Assembly: GCA_012517285.1 (NCBI GenBank)
Contig: JAAYVG010000041.1
Span: 1 to 33,001, forward strand
Reading direction: 5' to 3'
Origin: Elusimicrobiota bacterium
GTDB taxonomy: Bacteria > Elusimicrobiota > Elusimicrobia > Elusimicrobiales > UBA9959
Length of the DNA: 33,001 nt
A program made the position numbers and the translations under genes. Below the pieces are notes generated by a model. The model was not told the DNA's origin. It ran no database searches and was given only the letters and a program-made list of their open reading frames with translations. Below, piece by piece: positions 21,950 to 32,969 of the stretch (the stretch's first letter is position 1; every line of letters starts with the position of its first letter).

Positions 21950-23285
21950 CATAAAAAATAACATATGGAATGATATAATAGAAGAATTAAGCGAAGAGCT
22001 TAAAAGGGATGATCTTTATCTTTGGTTTTCTTCTGTTAAAAAAGCGGATATAAAGGACAACATCCTTGAAATAGAGGTTCCAAACAATCTTTACATAGAA
22101 AGAATATCTAAAAAAGAAGAAACTATTAAAACAAGGATAAAAATTTTGACAGGTGTTGATGTTGTTATTAAATACACAATATCCCCGATATCTGACACAG
22201 AACAGATTACGGAAATTCCAAAAAAAGAAGAAACTGTTCAAAACGCTTTTATAACAAAACTCAATCCAGAGTACACCTTTGATGATATGGTTATATCACA
22301 GTTCAATCAATTAGCGGCTTCTTTTTCAAGGAGTGTTGCAAGTGAAATAGGAAAGATAAATCCATTTTTTATATACAGCAGGCCGGGTCTTGGAAAAACA
22401 CACATGCTTCACTCTATCGGAAATGAAATATTAAAAAATAAACCTTTTTTAAAGGTTCTTTATATAACGGCAGAGGATTTCGTTAATGAATATATAACAT
22501 CAATTCAGCAAAGCAGGGTTGATCTTTTTAGAAATAAATACAGAAATCTTGATTGTCTATTGATAGATGATATTCAATTTATAGTAACAAAGGAAAGAAG
22601 TGAGGAAGAGTTTTTCTTCACATTCAATACACTTTTTGAATACAAGAAACAGATTGTTGTAACATCCGATAGGCCACCAAATGACATAGCACTCAATGAG
22701 AGGTTGATATCAAGGTTTAAGATAGGTCCTGTGGCTGATATAAGGCCACCAGAATTGGAAGAGAGGATGGCCATCATAAGGAAAGAGAATGAAAAGCAGA
22801 GATATAATATTCCGGATGATGTTATAAGTTTTATTGCCCAGAATATCAAGGATAGCATAAGAAGTTTAAAGGGGTGTCTTTCAATGGTATATCATTACTC
22901 TGTTTATTCAAATGAATATCCTACAATAGATAAAACAAAAGAATGGATAAAGGATTATATAGCAGTTAACAATTCAAACAGCAAACCTCCTATTAAAGTG
23001 GAGGATATTCAAAGAATTATAGCAGATGAATATGGTATATCAGTGGATGATATAAAGTCAAAGCAAAGAAGTGAAAGATTTGCTTTTCCAAGACAGGTAG
23101 CAATATATATAACATGTGAGTTAACTGATATGTCGCTTCCTGATATTGGTAAGTTTTTTAATAAAGATCACTCAACGATAATTCATGCAAGGGATAAAAT
23201 AAAACAGTATTTAAACAATGATCCCTTTTTCTCTGAAAAGGTTAACAATATAATAAACAAAATAAATAATAAAAATGTTGATTAA
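21942..23285 (+). CDS. dnaA: Chromosomal replication initiator DnaA
   Basis: Binds DnaA boxes at oriC, unwinds it and loads the helicase. Domain I starts with NIWNDIIEELSEELKRDDLYLWF. The AAA+ core spans about 108-330, with Walker B LLIDDIQF (206-213) and sensor region TSDRPP. The C-terminal DNA-binding domain has the signature LPDIGKFFNKDHSTIIHARDKI. The P-loop is odd: SRPGLGKTH (146-154), where DnaA usually has GGxGLGKTH. The 447 residues are normal. Start: GTG at 21942, needed to give the family N-terminus; it lies inside a DnaA box and lacks a Shine-Dalgarno. Confidence 0.97.
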   Translation: MDNIKNNIWNDIIEELSEELKRDDLYLWFSSVKKADIKDNILEIEVPNNLYIERISKKEETIKTRIKILTGVDVVIKYTISPISDTEQITEIPKKEETVQNAFITKLNPEYTFDDMVISQFNQLAASFSRSVASEIGKINPFFIYSRPGLGKTHMLHSIGNEILKNKPFLKVLYITAEDFVNEYITSIQQSRVDLFRNKYRNLDCLLIDDIQFIVTKERSEEEFFFTFNTLFEYKKQIVVTSDRPPNDIALNERLISRFKIGPVADIRPPELEERMAIIRKENEKQRYNIPDDVISFIAQNIKDSIRSLKGCLSMVYHYSVYSNEYPTIDKTKEWIKDYIAVNNSNSKPPIKVEDIQRIIADEYGISVDDIKSKQRSERFAFPRQVAIYITCELTDMSLPDIGKFFNKDHSTIIHARDKIKQYLNNDPFFSEKVNNIINKINNKNVD

Positions 23286-23407
23286 TTGTTAAAGATCCTT
23301 TTTGTGTTCAGAATGTTTATTGTGTGTTGAAAAAATGTTGATAAAAATTCACTGTAGAAACGTGAGTTATAAACATATCAACACTTCTCTTTATTATTAG
23401 GAGGATT
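23286..23407. other. dnaA-dnaN intergenic region with weak DnaA-box-like sites
   Basis: TGTTGATAA (TTATCAACA on the minus strand, one base off the consensus) lies at 23336-23344 and ATATCAACA at 23375-23383. These could be a second, weaker half of the origin or sites regulating dnaN. AGGAGG stands just before dnaN. No other structure is evident. Confidence 0.4.
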
Positions 23408-24535
23408 ATGAAAATATTATTATCACAGAATATATTTGTTGAAAGTCTTAATAAAATTCAATCAGCTGTTCAATCAAAGTCAGGTTCATTGCCTGTTCTA
23501 CAGAATTTTTTAATAGAAGCAAACAAGGATTATTTAAAATTTGTATCCACAGATTTAGAGATAGCAATAAAACATATAACGAGGGAAGGTTTTAAAACAA
23601 TAACGGAGGGGTCTGTAACCATTCCATTCAAAAAAGTTTATGAAATTCTTTCAAGCATAGATAAAGATAGTGAGGTTACTGTTTCTTCTGATGACGATAA
23701 GGTTTCTATTGTTTCAGGAAAGACTAAAATAAAAATAGCATCACTTCCTGTTTCTGATTATCCTGCCATACCTTCAATAAATGAAAAAGAATCGTTTAAG
23801 ATGAATGGTTTTGATATAATATCTATGATTGACAAGACAATTTTTTCTGCTTCAACGGATGATAAGAACAGTATTTTAAACGGGCTCTTGTGGAAAAAAG
23901 AAAAAAATATTTTTACAATAGCGGCAAGTGATGGTAGAAGACTTGGAGTAATATCCAGAGATTTAAAAAACACAGTAAAGAAAGATTTTAAGGTTGTTAT
24001 ACCATCAAGGATTCTGGGAGAAATATCATCATTTATTAAATCAAACTGTGATAAAAATGATGATGTGCTTGTTGATATTTCCACAAACAAAATAGGCTTT
24101 AAGATTAAGGATACTGATTTTATTTCAAGTTTTATTGAAGGAAACTTTCCATCATATGAGACCATAATTCCTAAAAACTTTGAGTCATCAGCAACTGTTG
24201 ATGTCAACAAGCTTTTAAACTCAACAAAAAGAGCCATTATTTGTAATGGTGATTTAAAAACAGGATTTGTTAAATATACATTTAAAAAGGATGTTTTGAT
24301 AATCAACTCATCATCTCAATCTGTTGATTTTGAGGATGAAATTGATTGTGATTTTTCTTTAAAAAACGAGGATTTTGTTATTATTTATAATCCTAAATTT
24401 ATTGTTGATATTTTAAAAAACATTGAGAGTAAAAATATAGAGTTTCATTTTACAAGTCAGACTACTCCAACAATGTTAAAGACTGAAGAAGATCCTATGC
24501 TCGTTTATATGATTATGCCATTAAAATCTTATTGA
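23408..24535 (+). CDS. dnaN: DNA polymerase III beta subunit (sliding clamp)
   Basis: Ring-shaped processivity factor that holds DNA polymerase III on the template. The 375 residues contain the three repeated clamp folds. Recognisable parts are the N-terminal LVESLNKIQSAVQSKSGSLPVLQNFLIEA-type start, the ASLPVSDYPAIP strand, the central AASDGRRLGV segment of domain 2 and the C-terminal YMIMPLKSY, which corresponds to the conserved VMPMRL end that lines the protein-binding cleft. TTAGGAGGATT stands before the ATG. It follows dnaA and is followed after 6 bases by the dciA-like gene. Confidence 0.96.
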   Translation: MKILLSQNIFVESLNKIQSAVQSKSGSLPVLQNFLIEANKDYLKFVSTDLEIAIKHITREGFKTITEGSVTIPFKKVYEILSSIDKDSEVTVSSDDDKVSIVSGKTKIKIASLPVSDYPAIPSINEKESFKMNGFDIISMIDKTIFSASTDDKNSILNGLLWKKEKNIFTIAASDGRRLGVISRDLKNTVKKDFKVVIPSRILGEISSFIKSNCDKNDDVLVDISTNKIGFKIKDTDFISSFIEGNFPSYETIIPKNFESSATVDVNKLLNSTKRAIICNGDLKTGFVKYTFKKDVLIINSSSQSVDFEDEIDCDFSLKNEDFVIIYNPKFIVDILKNIESKNIEFHFTSQTTPTMLKTEEDPMLVYMIMPLKSY

Positions 24536-24541
24536 TATTAT

Positions 24542-24820
24542 ATGAAAAACCCTAAGAGTTTAAAAGAGATTATTACAGATCATAAAATTTTTGGAGGATT
24601 GAATATAAGTAATCTTATGATATTAAACTCTGTTTGGAAGAATGAGATGAAGGAATACTCCCTTTACTGTGATATATTTTCGATAGAAAAAAAAACACTT
24701 GTTTTAAAGATTAAAAATCCAGTTGTTAAAAATGAAATATATATAAAAAAGGATATAATTCTTAGAAAAATAAACAAATATTTCAATTCTAATTTTATAA
24801 AGGATATTAAGTTTGTATAA
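24542..24820 (+). CDS. DciA-like DUF721 protein (short form)
   Basis: A 92-residue protein matching the core of DUF721: an early helix ending in LMILNSVWKNEMKEYS, then strands with KKTLVLKIKNPVVKNEIYIKKDIILRKINKYF and the final IKDIKFV. DUF721 includes DciA, the ancestral loader of the DnaB replicative helicase, and the place between dnaN and gyrB is a usual one for it. The protein lacks the long disordered tails common in DciA. No DnaC or DnaI loader is encoded in the window. There is no Shine-Dalgarno and only 6 bases separate it from dnaN, so it probably relies on coupling. Confidence 0.75.
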   Translation: MKNPKSLKEIITDHKIFGGLNISNLMILNSVWKNEMKEYSLYCDIFSIEKKTLVLKIKNPVVKNEIYIKKDIILRKINKYFNSNFIKDIKFV

Positions 24821-27303
<2,483 letters not shown>

Positions 27304-27304
<1 letters not shown>

Positions 27305-27418
27305 GACAGATGACAGAAATCAGAGGTCAGAATTTAAGGAAATTCCCCTATTTATCTGACTTCTGACCCTGCCGAAGCCACTTCGGCGCAGGCAGGCTCT
27401 GACTTTTGTCTTCTGTTT
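27304..27418. repeat. Nested inverted-repeat element between gyrB and gyrA
   Basis: The outer arms AGACAGATGACAGAAATCAG (27304-27323) and TCTGACTTTTGTCTTCTGTT (27398-27417) are complementary at most positions. Inside, GGTCAGAA (27325-27332) pairs with TTCTGACC (27361-27368). A third, GC-rich hairpin GCCGAAG-CCA-CTTCGGC (27371-27387) is framed by CCTGCC and GGCAGG. It fills nearly all of the 127-base gap and contrasts with the AT-rich surroundings. Confidence 0.7.
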
Positions 27419-27431
27419 AAAGGGAGCTTAT

Positions 27432-29906
27432 ATGGCTGATGAAGAAAAAAAATTAAATGATGATATAAATATTATTGAAAGGGATATTTCTGAGGAGATG
27501 AAATCCTCCTACATAGATTATTCCATGAGTGTTATTGTAGGAAGGGCTTTGCCTGATGTAAGGGATGGTCTTAAACCTGTTCACAGAAGGGTTCTCTACA
27601 CAATGTATGATATGGGAGTGAGGTATAACAAGCCTTACAGAAAATCAGCTCGTATAGTCGGTGAGGTTATGGGTAAGTATCATCCACACGGCGATGCTGC
27701 CATATATGATACCCTTGTCAGAATGGCTCAGGACTTTTCTTTGAGAATGCCTCTTGTTGATGGTCAGGGAAACTTTGGTTCTATTGATGGTGATCCACCT
27801 GCCGCTATGAGATACACTGAGGCAAGGCTTTCACAGATTGCTGAGGAAATACTTAGCGATATTGATAAGGAAACAGTAAAGTTTACCCCCAACTATGATG
27901 GTAGTCTGACAGAGCCAGTTGTTCTGCCTGCAAAACTTCCAAACCTTTTGATCAATGGCTCAAACGGTATAGCTGTTGGTATGGCAACAAACATACCAAC
28001 CCACAATTTAACTGAGGTCTGTGATGCTATTATTGCAACCATTGAAAATCCTGATATACAGGTAAAGGACTTAATGAAGTATATAAAAGGTCCTGATTTT
28101 CCAACAGGTGCAATAATAAGAGGAAGATCTGGTATAAAGAATTATTTTGAAACAGGAAGGGGTTCTGTTAAGATTCAAGCCAAAACTGAGATAGAGGAGA
28201 TAAAAGGGAACAGAGAAGCAATAATAATAACTGAGATACCTTATCAGGTTAATAAAACCACACTTATTGAATCTATAGCAGAGCTTGTAAGGGATAAAAA
28301 AATACCTGAGATATCTGATATAAGGGATGAGTCTGATAGAAGAGGTATGAGGATTGTTATAGAAGTAAAAAGGGATGGCAATGCTCAGGTTGTTTTGAAT
28401 CAGCTTTTTAAACACACACAGCTTGAAACAACATTTGGTGTCATAATGCTTGCTATTGTTGATGGAAGGCCAAAGGTGCTTAGCATCAAAGAGGTCATAG
28501 AGCAGTATATAAGGCATAGAAAGCAGGTCATTTATAACAGAACAAAGTATGACCTTAACAAGGCACTTGCAAGGGCTCATATACTTGAAGGATATCTTAT
28601 AGCTTTAAGAAACATTGATGAGGTTGTTGATATAATAAAGAAATCTAAAACCTCACAGGAAGCAAAAGAAAAATTGATAAACAGGTTTGCTTTGAGTGAA
28701 ATACAGTCTCAGGCTATACTTGATATGAGACTTCATCAGTTGACAAGGCTTGAGGTTGGTGCTATTGAGGAAGAGTACAAGGGTTTGATGAAACTGATTG
28801 ATGAACTGAGATCAATACTTAAGAATCCTGCAAAAATATTAAAAATAATAATTGATGAGCTTAAGGAATTGAAGGAAAAATATGGTGATAAAAGAAAAAC
28901 TGAGATCTCTGGTGAATCAACCGATCTTGATATAGAGGATCTGATACAGGAAGAGGATGTTATTATAACCATCACACACAGCGGTTATATAAAAAGGATT
29001 CCATGCGATATGTATAAATCACAGGGAAGGGGTGGCAAGGGTGTTATAGGTTCTGATTTAAAGGAAGAGGATTTTGTTGATACTCTTTTTGCAACAACAA
29101 CTCACTCTACTATATTGATGTTTACATCGAGAGGAAGGGTTTATGCCTTAAAGGGCTATGAAATACCTGAGGCACCGAGATCAGCAAGAGGGAAGGCTAT
29201 AGTAAACCTTCTCCCGATAAAGGATGAGACTATTACATCTATAATATCAATAGAATCGTTTGAGGAGAAAAAGAAGGATCAGAGCTATCTCTTTATGGCA
29301 ACAAGAAAGGGCTATGTCAAAAAAACTCCTATCTCAGACTTTGCAAACATAAGAAGGAACGGTATAAATGCAATAACCCTTGAGGATGGAGATATACTCA
29401 CTGGCGTTTCACATACTGATGGAAGTTATGATGTTATAATTGGAACAAAGAATGGAATGTCAATAAGGTTTGCTGAGAAAGAAGTAAGGGATATGGGAAG
29501 AAATGCAAGAGGCGTGAGGGGTATAAAGCTTGCTAAGGATGATATAGTCATAGGAATGGATGTCGCATCACCGAGCTCTAAAAAGGACTTGCTCACTGTA
29601 TGTGAAAATGGCTATGGAAAAAGGACAAAGTTAAGTGAGTATAAAAATCAACACAGGGGTGGAAGTGGTGTTATAACAATAAAAACTACTGAAAGAAATG
29701 GTAGTGTTGTTGGCATTTATCTTGTTGATGATAGCGATGATCTGATGATAATAACTGAGAAAGGGAAAATAATAAGGATACATGCAAAAGATATAAGCGT
29801 TGTCAGCAGAAACACTCAGGGTGTAAGGCTTGTTAAACTTGAGGATGGTGATAAGGTATCAAGCGTTGAGTCTGTTGTAAAAGAAGTTGATGAAACAGAA
29901 GGATAA
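27432..29906 (+). CDS. gyrA: DNA gyrase subunit A
   Basis: Breakage-reunion subunit of gyrase; forms the A2B2 enzyme with GyrB. The catalytic Tyr128 lies in [10 protein letters not shown]. The quinolone-binding region reads [11 protein letters not shown] (84-94), with Ala89 where E. coli has Ser83, while Asp93 (E. coli Asp87) is kept. The long coiled-coil arm is around residues 365-490. The C-terminal DNA-wrapping beta-pinwheel begins after about 510 and carries the GyrA box QGRGGKG (531-537), one residue off the consensus QRRGGKG, so it is gyrase rather than topoisomerase IV. The 824 residues are standard. GGGAG lies upstream of the ATG. Confidence 0.97.
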   Translation: MADEEKKLNDDINIIERDISEEMKSSYIDYSMSVIVGRALPDVRDGLKPVHRRVLYTMYDMGVRYNKPYRKSARIVGEVMGKYHPHGDAAIYDTLVRMAQDFSLRMPLVDGQGNFGSIDGDPPAAMRYTEARLSQIAEEILSDIDKETVKFTPNYDGSLTEPVVLPAKLPNLLINGSNGIAVGMATNIPTHNLTEVCDAIIATIENPDIQVKDLMKYIKGPDFPTGAIIRGRSGIKNYFETGRGSVKIQAKTEIEEIKGNREAIIITEIPYQVNKTTLIESIAELVRDKKIPEISDIRDESDRRGMRIVIEVKRDGNAQVVLNQLFKHTQLETTFGVIMLAIVDGRPKVLSIKEVIEQYIRHRKQVIYNRTKYDLNKALARAHILEGYLIALRNIDEVVDIIKKSKTSQEAKEKLINRFALSEIQSQAILDMRLHQLTRLEVGAIEEEYKGLMKLIDELRSILKNPAKILKIIIDELKELKEKYGDKRKTEISGESTDLDIEDLIQEEDVIITITHSGYIKRIPCDMYKSQGRGGKGVIGSDLKEEDFVDTLFATTTHSTILMFTSRGRVYALKGYEIPEAPRSARGKAIVNLLPIKDETITSIISIESFEEKKKDQSYLFMATRKGYVKKTPISDFANIRRNGINAITLEDGDILTGVSHTDGSYDVIIGTKNGMSIRFAEKEVRDMGRNARGVRGIKLAKDDIVIGMDVASPSSKKDLLTVCENGYGKRTKLSEYKNQHRGGSGVITIKTTERNGSVVGIYLVDDSDDLMIITEKGKIIRIHAKDISVVSRNTQGVRLVKLEDGDKVSSVESVVKEVDETEG

Positions 29907-29954
29907 TTAATTGAGCCTAAGCCAAAAGATTTCAGTTAAATCAATTTGTATTAG

Positions 29955-29985
29955 CATCTCATAGAATAAAATATTCTGTGAGATG
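29955..29985 (+). terminator. Hairpin after gyrA, possible terminator without a clear T-run
   Basis: CATCTCATAGAATA pairs with TATTCTGTGAGATG (one T-G pair) around AAA. No run of T follows directly, so it may be only an mRNA 3'-end stabiliser. It separates gyrA from the MarC-family gene. Confidence 0.4.
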
Positions 29986-30018
29986 ATTCTCAAAAACAGT
30001 AACAACTTTATTTTTAGT

Positions 30019-30024
30019 TAAAAT
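30019..30024 (+). promoter_or_regulatory. Possible leaderless -10 box of the MarC-family gene
   Basis: TAAAAT ends 6 bases before the ATG at 30031 and no Shine-Dalgarno is present. The -35 region has no good match. Confidence 0.35.
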
Positions 30025-30030
30025 AAACAT

Positions 30031-30624
30031 ATGAGCATATCAGAGATTATTTCAGCAGTTATAACGCTTACCATTGTAATGGATCCTGTTGGCAATATCC
30101 CTCTTTTTATAAGTGTCTTAAAGAATGTAAAAGAATCAAAAAGAAGACATATAATAATAAGAGAGCTCTTTATAGCACTTGGTTTAATGTTGTTCTTTTT
30201 ATTCTTCGGTAAATGGATTGTTCTACTTTTCTCTATGGATGTTATCTCACTTTCCATAGCCGGTGGTATAGTGCTTTTTTTGATAGCTCTTTCAATGATA
30301 TTCCCAGCAAGAGAAAATGGGCTTATTGATACAAAGGAAGAACCTTTTATTGTTCCGCTTGCCACACCTCTTGTTGCTGGTCCATCAGTTCTAACAATGA
30401 TTCTCATATACAATATGAAGGATAGCGGTAATATCCCCCTCTGGTTTGTTATAATCTTTATTTCATGGCTTATAAATGTTGTTATACTCTCACTTTCAAC
30501 AAGAATATCAAAGTTCTTTGGTGAAAAGGGGATGTCTGCCCTTGAAAGACTGATGGGGATGATACTGATAACAATATCAGTTCAGATGATATTAAACGGT
30601 ATAAAAGATTTCTTAAGAAACTAA
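30031..30624 (+). CDS. MarC-family (UPF0056) membrane protein, YhgN-like
   Basis: A 197-residue integral inner-membrane protein with six hydrophobic segments. It resembles E. coli YhgN along its whole length: MDPVGNIPLFISVLK near the start, REL-FIALGLMLFFLFFGK, GGIVLFLIALSMIFP, the charged loop EEPFIVPLATPLVAGPSVLT and the C-terminal GEKGMSALERLMGMILI. Two MDP/PLxPLxxGP-type motifs in opposite membrane halves are typical of the family. Its transport function is not established; the older link of MarC to antibiotic resistance was withdrawn. The gene lies alone between gyrA and a convergent gene. Confidence 0.92.
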   Translation: MSISEIISAVITLTIVMDPVGNIPLFISVLKNVKESKRRHIIIRELFIALGLMLFFLFFGKWIVLLFSMDVISLSIAGGIVLFLIALSMIFPARENGLIDTKEEPFIVPLATPLVAGPSVLTMILIYNMKDSGNIPLWFVIIFISWLINVVILSLSTRISKFFGEKGMSALERLMGMILITISVQMILNGIKDFLRN

Positions 30625-30661
30625 AGACTATTCCGAAAAATATCGACTAATCTTTTTTGAT

Positions 30662-32080
30662 CTAATCGGGGAAATATTCTCTGCCAAAATGGTCCACATA
30701 TCCCTGCTTACCATTTAATTCAACTCGAGCAAGACCTTCAAAAAAAATAGCCTTATCATATTTCAAAGGTATAACTTCCTTGCCTGATTTATCTATAAAG
30801 CCACAGTAACCATTTAATACAACTTGAGCAAGACCTTCTGAAAAAGACCCAGCATCATCATATTTCAAGGGTATAACTTCCCTGCCTGATTTATCTATAA
30901 AGCCATACTTATCATTTAATTTAACTTGAGCAAGACCTTCTGAAAAAGACCCAGCATAATCATATTTCAAGGGTATAATTTCCTTGCCTGATTTGTCTAT
31001 AAAGCCATACTTATCATTTAATTCAACTAAAGCAAGACCTTCTGAAAAAGACCCAGCATAATCATATTTCAAGGGTATAATTTCCCTGCCTGATTTGTCT
31101 ATAAATCCCAACTTATTATTTAATTTAACTTGAGCAAGACCTTCTGAAAAAGACTCAGCCCAATCATATTTCAAGGGTATAATTTTCCTGCCTGATTTAT
31201 CTACAAATCCCCACTTATTATTTAATTTAACTTGAGCAAGACCTTCTGAAAAAGACCGAGCATCATCATATTTCAAGGGTATAATTTCCCTACCTGATTT
31301 ATCTATAAAGCCATACTTATTATTTAATTCAACTAGAGCAAGACCTTCTGAAAAAGACTTAGCATCATCATATTTTAAGGGTATAACTTCTCTACCTGAT
31401 TTATCTATAAAGCCCCGCTTACCATTTAATTCAATTGCAGCAAGACCTTCTGAAAAAGACCAAGCATCATCATATTTCAATGGTATAACTTCCCTGCCTG
31501 ATTTATCTATAAAGCCATACTTACCATTTAAGTAAACTAGAGCAAGACCTTCGGAAAAAAACCAAGCAAAATCATATTTCCCTTCCATTACGATAGAGCC
31601 ACCATAAGCACAAAATCCTATTTTATTTTTATTATAATCCACACAGGGGAAAATTCTATAATAAACAAGTTCATTATAATATTTATTGTTCCTATTATAA
31701 TAAGCTTCCAAAAAATTCTCAACAAAAATAGATTTATCCTTTGCGGATATAATATCCATTTTAAGAAGTTTATCCAATTTGGCATAATCTTCTTCCATAG
31801 ATTTTTTCTTTTTTTCTAAGGCTTCCTCATATTTCTTTTGATTTATAATATAATCTTTCCACTCCTGGACTCTTTTTAAGGCAATATCCCTGTATTCTGG
31901 AACTTCATTTGAAAAACTTTCCCATCTTTGAATAATTTTATTTATATCTGTTTCATTTTTCTCAAACTTCACAATCTCATCATACTTTGAAAGTTTATCA
32001 ATATCAATTTTATTAAAGTCTAATTCTGTCTCACTTATTGATGATATCTCAGGCTGATTTATCTCCTGTAATGATAGCAC
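30662..32080 (-). CDS. WG-repeat protein (possibly the C-terminal part of the upstream gene)
   Basis: A 472-codon frame with a charged, partly coiled-coil N-terminal region (about residues 20-130, e.g. YEEALEKKKKSMEEDYAKLDKLLK) and then about ten WG repeats. The repeats begin with a degenerate one near 154, followed by eight units of 33-34 residues (GFIDKSGREVIPLKYD, then SFSEGLA and LNNK) and a cut-off last unit from 460. WG repeats form beta-rich extended surfaces, often outside the cytoplasm. The frame starts with GTG directly after the TAA of the CsgG-like gene and in the same reading frame, without a Shine-Dalgarno or a signal peptide. It may therefore be the rest of one longer protein broken by a stop codon, or a second product. 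The function is unknown. Confidence 0.85.
   Translation of the reverse strand: MLSLQEINQPEISSISETELDFNKIDIDKLSKYDEIVKFEKNETDINKIIQRWESFSNEVPEYRDIALKRVQEWKDYIINQKKYEEALEKKKKSMEEDYAKLDKLLKMDIISAKDKSIFVENFLEAYYNRNNKYYNELVYYRIFPCVDYNKNKIGFCAYGGSIVMEGKYDFAWFFSEGLALVYLNGKYGFIDKSGREVIPLKYDDAWSFSEGLAAIELNGKRGFIDKSGREVIPLKYDDAKSFSEGLALVELNNKYGFIDKSGREIIPLKYDDARSFSEGLAQVKLNNKWGFVDKSGRKIIPLKYDWAESFSEGLAQVKLNNKLGFIDKSGREIIPLKYDYAGSFSEGLALVELNDKYGFIDKSGKEIIPLKYDYAGSFSEGLAQVKLNDKYGFIDKSGREVIPLKYDDAGSFSEGLAQVVLNGYCGFIDKSGKEVIPLKYDKAIFFEGLARVELNGKQGYVDHFGREYFPD
30704..31516 (-). repeat. Eight near-identical ~102-bp tandem repeats inside the WG-repeat gene
   Basis: Each unit encodes one 34-residue WG repeat (one unit is a codon shorter). 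On the plus strand each copy contains TGAGCAAGACCTTCTGAAAA-like and CCTGATTTATCTATAAAGCC-like blocks with few differences, including silent positions. This indicates recent duplication or gene conversion. Confidence 0.9.
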
Positions 32081-32626
32081 TTAGGGGCTTATCTCAAATA
32101 TTATCCTGGGTGTTTCTTTTTTTATATTTTTATCCTCTACTTTTGCTTTATATTCCTCCCAGCTCCTTTCTATTTCCATAATTGATGAAGATAAAACCTT
32201 TCCCGTCCTAACCTCTATCACCCTTGAGTTTACCCTGCACTTATTATCTGAAATATCTTCGATTATACCTGTTACTATGGCATCGGCGCCTAAAAGCTTT
32301 CCAAACTCAAGACCCTTTGTGTCATCTATTAGACCACTCATTTGCATTTTCTTTTCTTCTAATAATTTTGATATAAGAGTCCTTTCAAGAACATCAATAT
32401 TTTTATTTTTAGCCAGATATGAAGTAAGTTCCTCCTGTATCTTAATCGAACCAATAGATACGCTTCCATCATAATAAGGGAAACTAAAAACTGCCAATTT
32501 TATCCCTGTTTTATCATTTATTCCCTGTGATAATTCTTCCGCAAGATTTTTTATATCACTCGCATTTAAAAAATTGGTGAAAAAAACTACTGCTATAAAA
32601 AATGAATATTTTTTTATTGTATTCAT
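32081..32626 (-). CDS. Exported CsgG/FlgO-like domain protein
   Basis: A 181-residue protein with a signal peptide (MNTIKKYSFFIAVVFFTNFLNA, cleavage before SDIKN) and a CsgG-type fold. Recognisable parts are IKLAVFSFPYYDGSVSIGSIKIQEEL, the ERTLISKLLEEKKMQMSGLIDD helix, GKLLGADAIVTGIIEDI and the strand VNSRVIEVRTGKVLSSS. Such domains occur in curli-secretion and other envelope lipoproteins and in proteins that define surface structures. No lipobox Cys follows the signal. Start ATG at 32626 has GAGG 5 bases upstream; an in-frame GTG at 32641 overlaps that site. The frame ends with TAA, followed in the same frame by the WG-repeat ORF. Confidence 0.85.
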   Translation of the reverse strand: MNTIKKYSFFIAVVFFTNFLNASDIKNLAEELSQGINDKTGIKLAVFSFPYYDGSVSIGSIKIQEELTSYLAKNKNIDVLERTLISKLLEEKKMQMSGLIDDTKGLEFGKLLGADAIVTGIIEDISDNKCRVNSRVIEVRTGKVLSSSIMEIERSWEEYKAKVEDKNIKKETPRIIFEISP

Positions 32627-32744
32627 ATATTCCTCACTCACATAATGATAATTAGATAAAAATATCTATCTTTCATCCTGATTACATTTTACCTTTTTTT
32701 AAAAATATTTTAGACAAAAATCGGATAAAATCTATAATAACCTA

Positions 32745-32969
32745 TCCAACCTACGAAGTTGGACGAAAATTTGTAAATGGAGTTATATGTCCAACCTACG
32801 AAGTTGGCCAGAGGTTTGACTTTTAAAACTCACACTAAAACTGACCATTTTTTATTAAGACCAAAAGTAACCGCGTAGGTTACTTTTGGTTAGCAACAAA
32901 ATAATATTAAAATATAATCATAAATTTATCCAAACCCGAAGTAACCTACGCGGTTACTTCGGGTTTGGA
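32745..32969. repeat. Cluster of four CTACG-core hairpin repeats
   Basis: Four palindromes lie in 225 bases upstream of the CsgG-like gene. Two are CCAACCTACGAAGTTGG (32746-32762 and 32791-32807). One has a 13-bp perfect stem, ACCAAAAGTAACC with loop GCGTA (32860-32890). One has an 18-bp perfect stem, TCCAAACCCGAAGTAACC with loop TACGC (32929-32969). The loop keeps CTACG or its complement CGTAG. After the last one TTTGGAAC and TAGTCTATAAA follow, as at 12509-12567. The rest of 32642-33001 has no gene; a short TAGATA/TATCTA hairpin is at 32653-32668. Confidence 0.8.

Noticed and set aside
23758-24306. Antisense frame of 182 codons opposite dnaN
   Set aside because: It is an open shadow of an AT-rich gene, Ser/Phe/Leu-rich, with no recognisable motif.
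28071-28580. Antisense frame of 169 codons opposite gyrA
   Set aside because: Tyr/Ile/Cys-rich composition reflects the complement of gyrA codons; no start signals or domain.
30018-30413. Antisense frame of 131 codons opposite the MarC-family gene
   Set aside because: It lies wholly inside a well-supported membrane protein gene and has no family features or ribosome-binding site.
30704-31516. CRISPR or satellite DNA from the regular 102-bp period
   Set aside because: The period is a multiple of three and encodes an intact protein repeat, so it is coding sequence.
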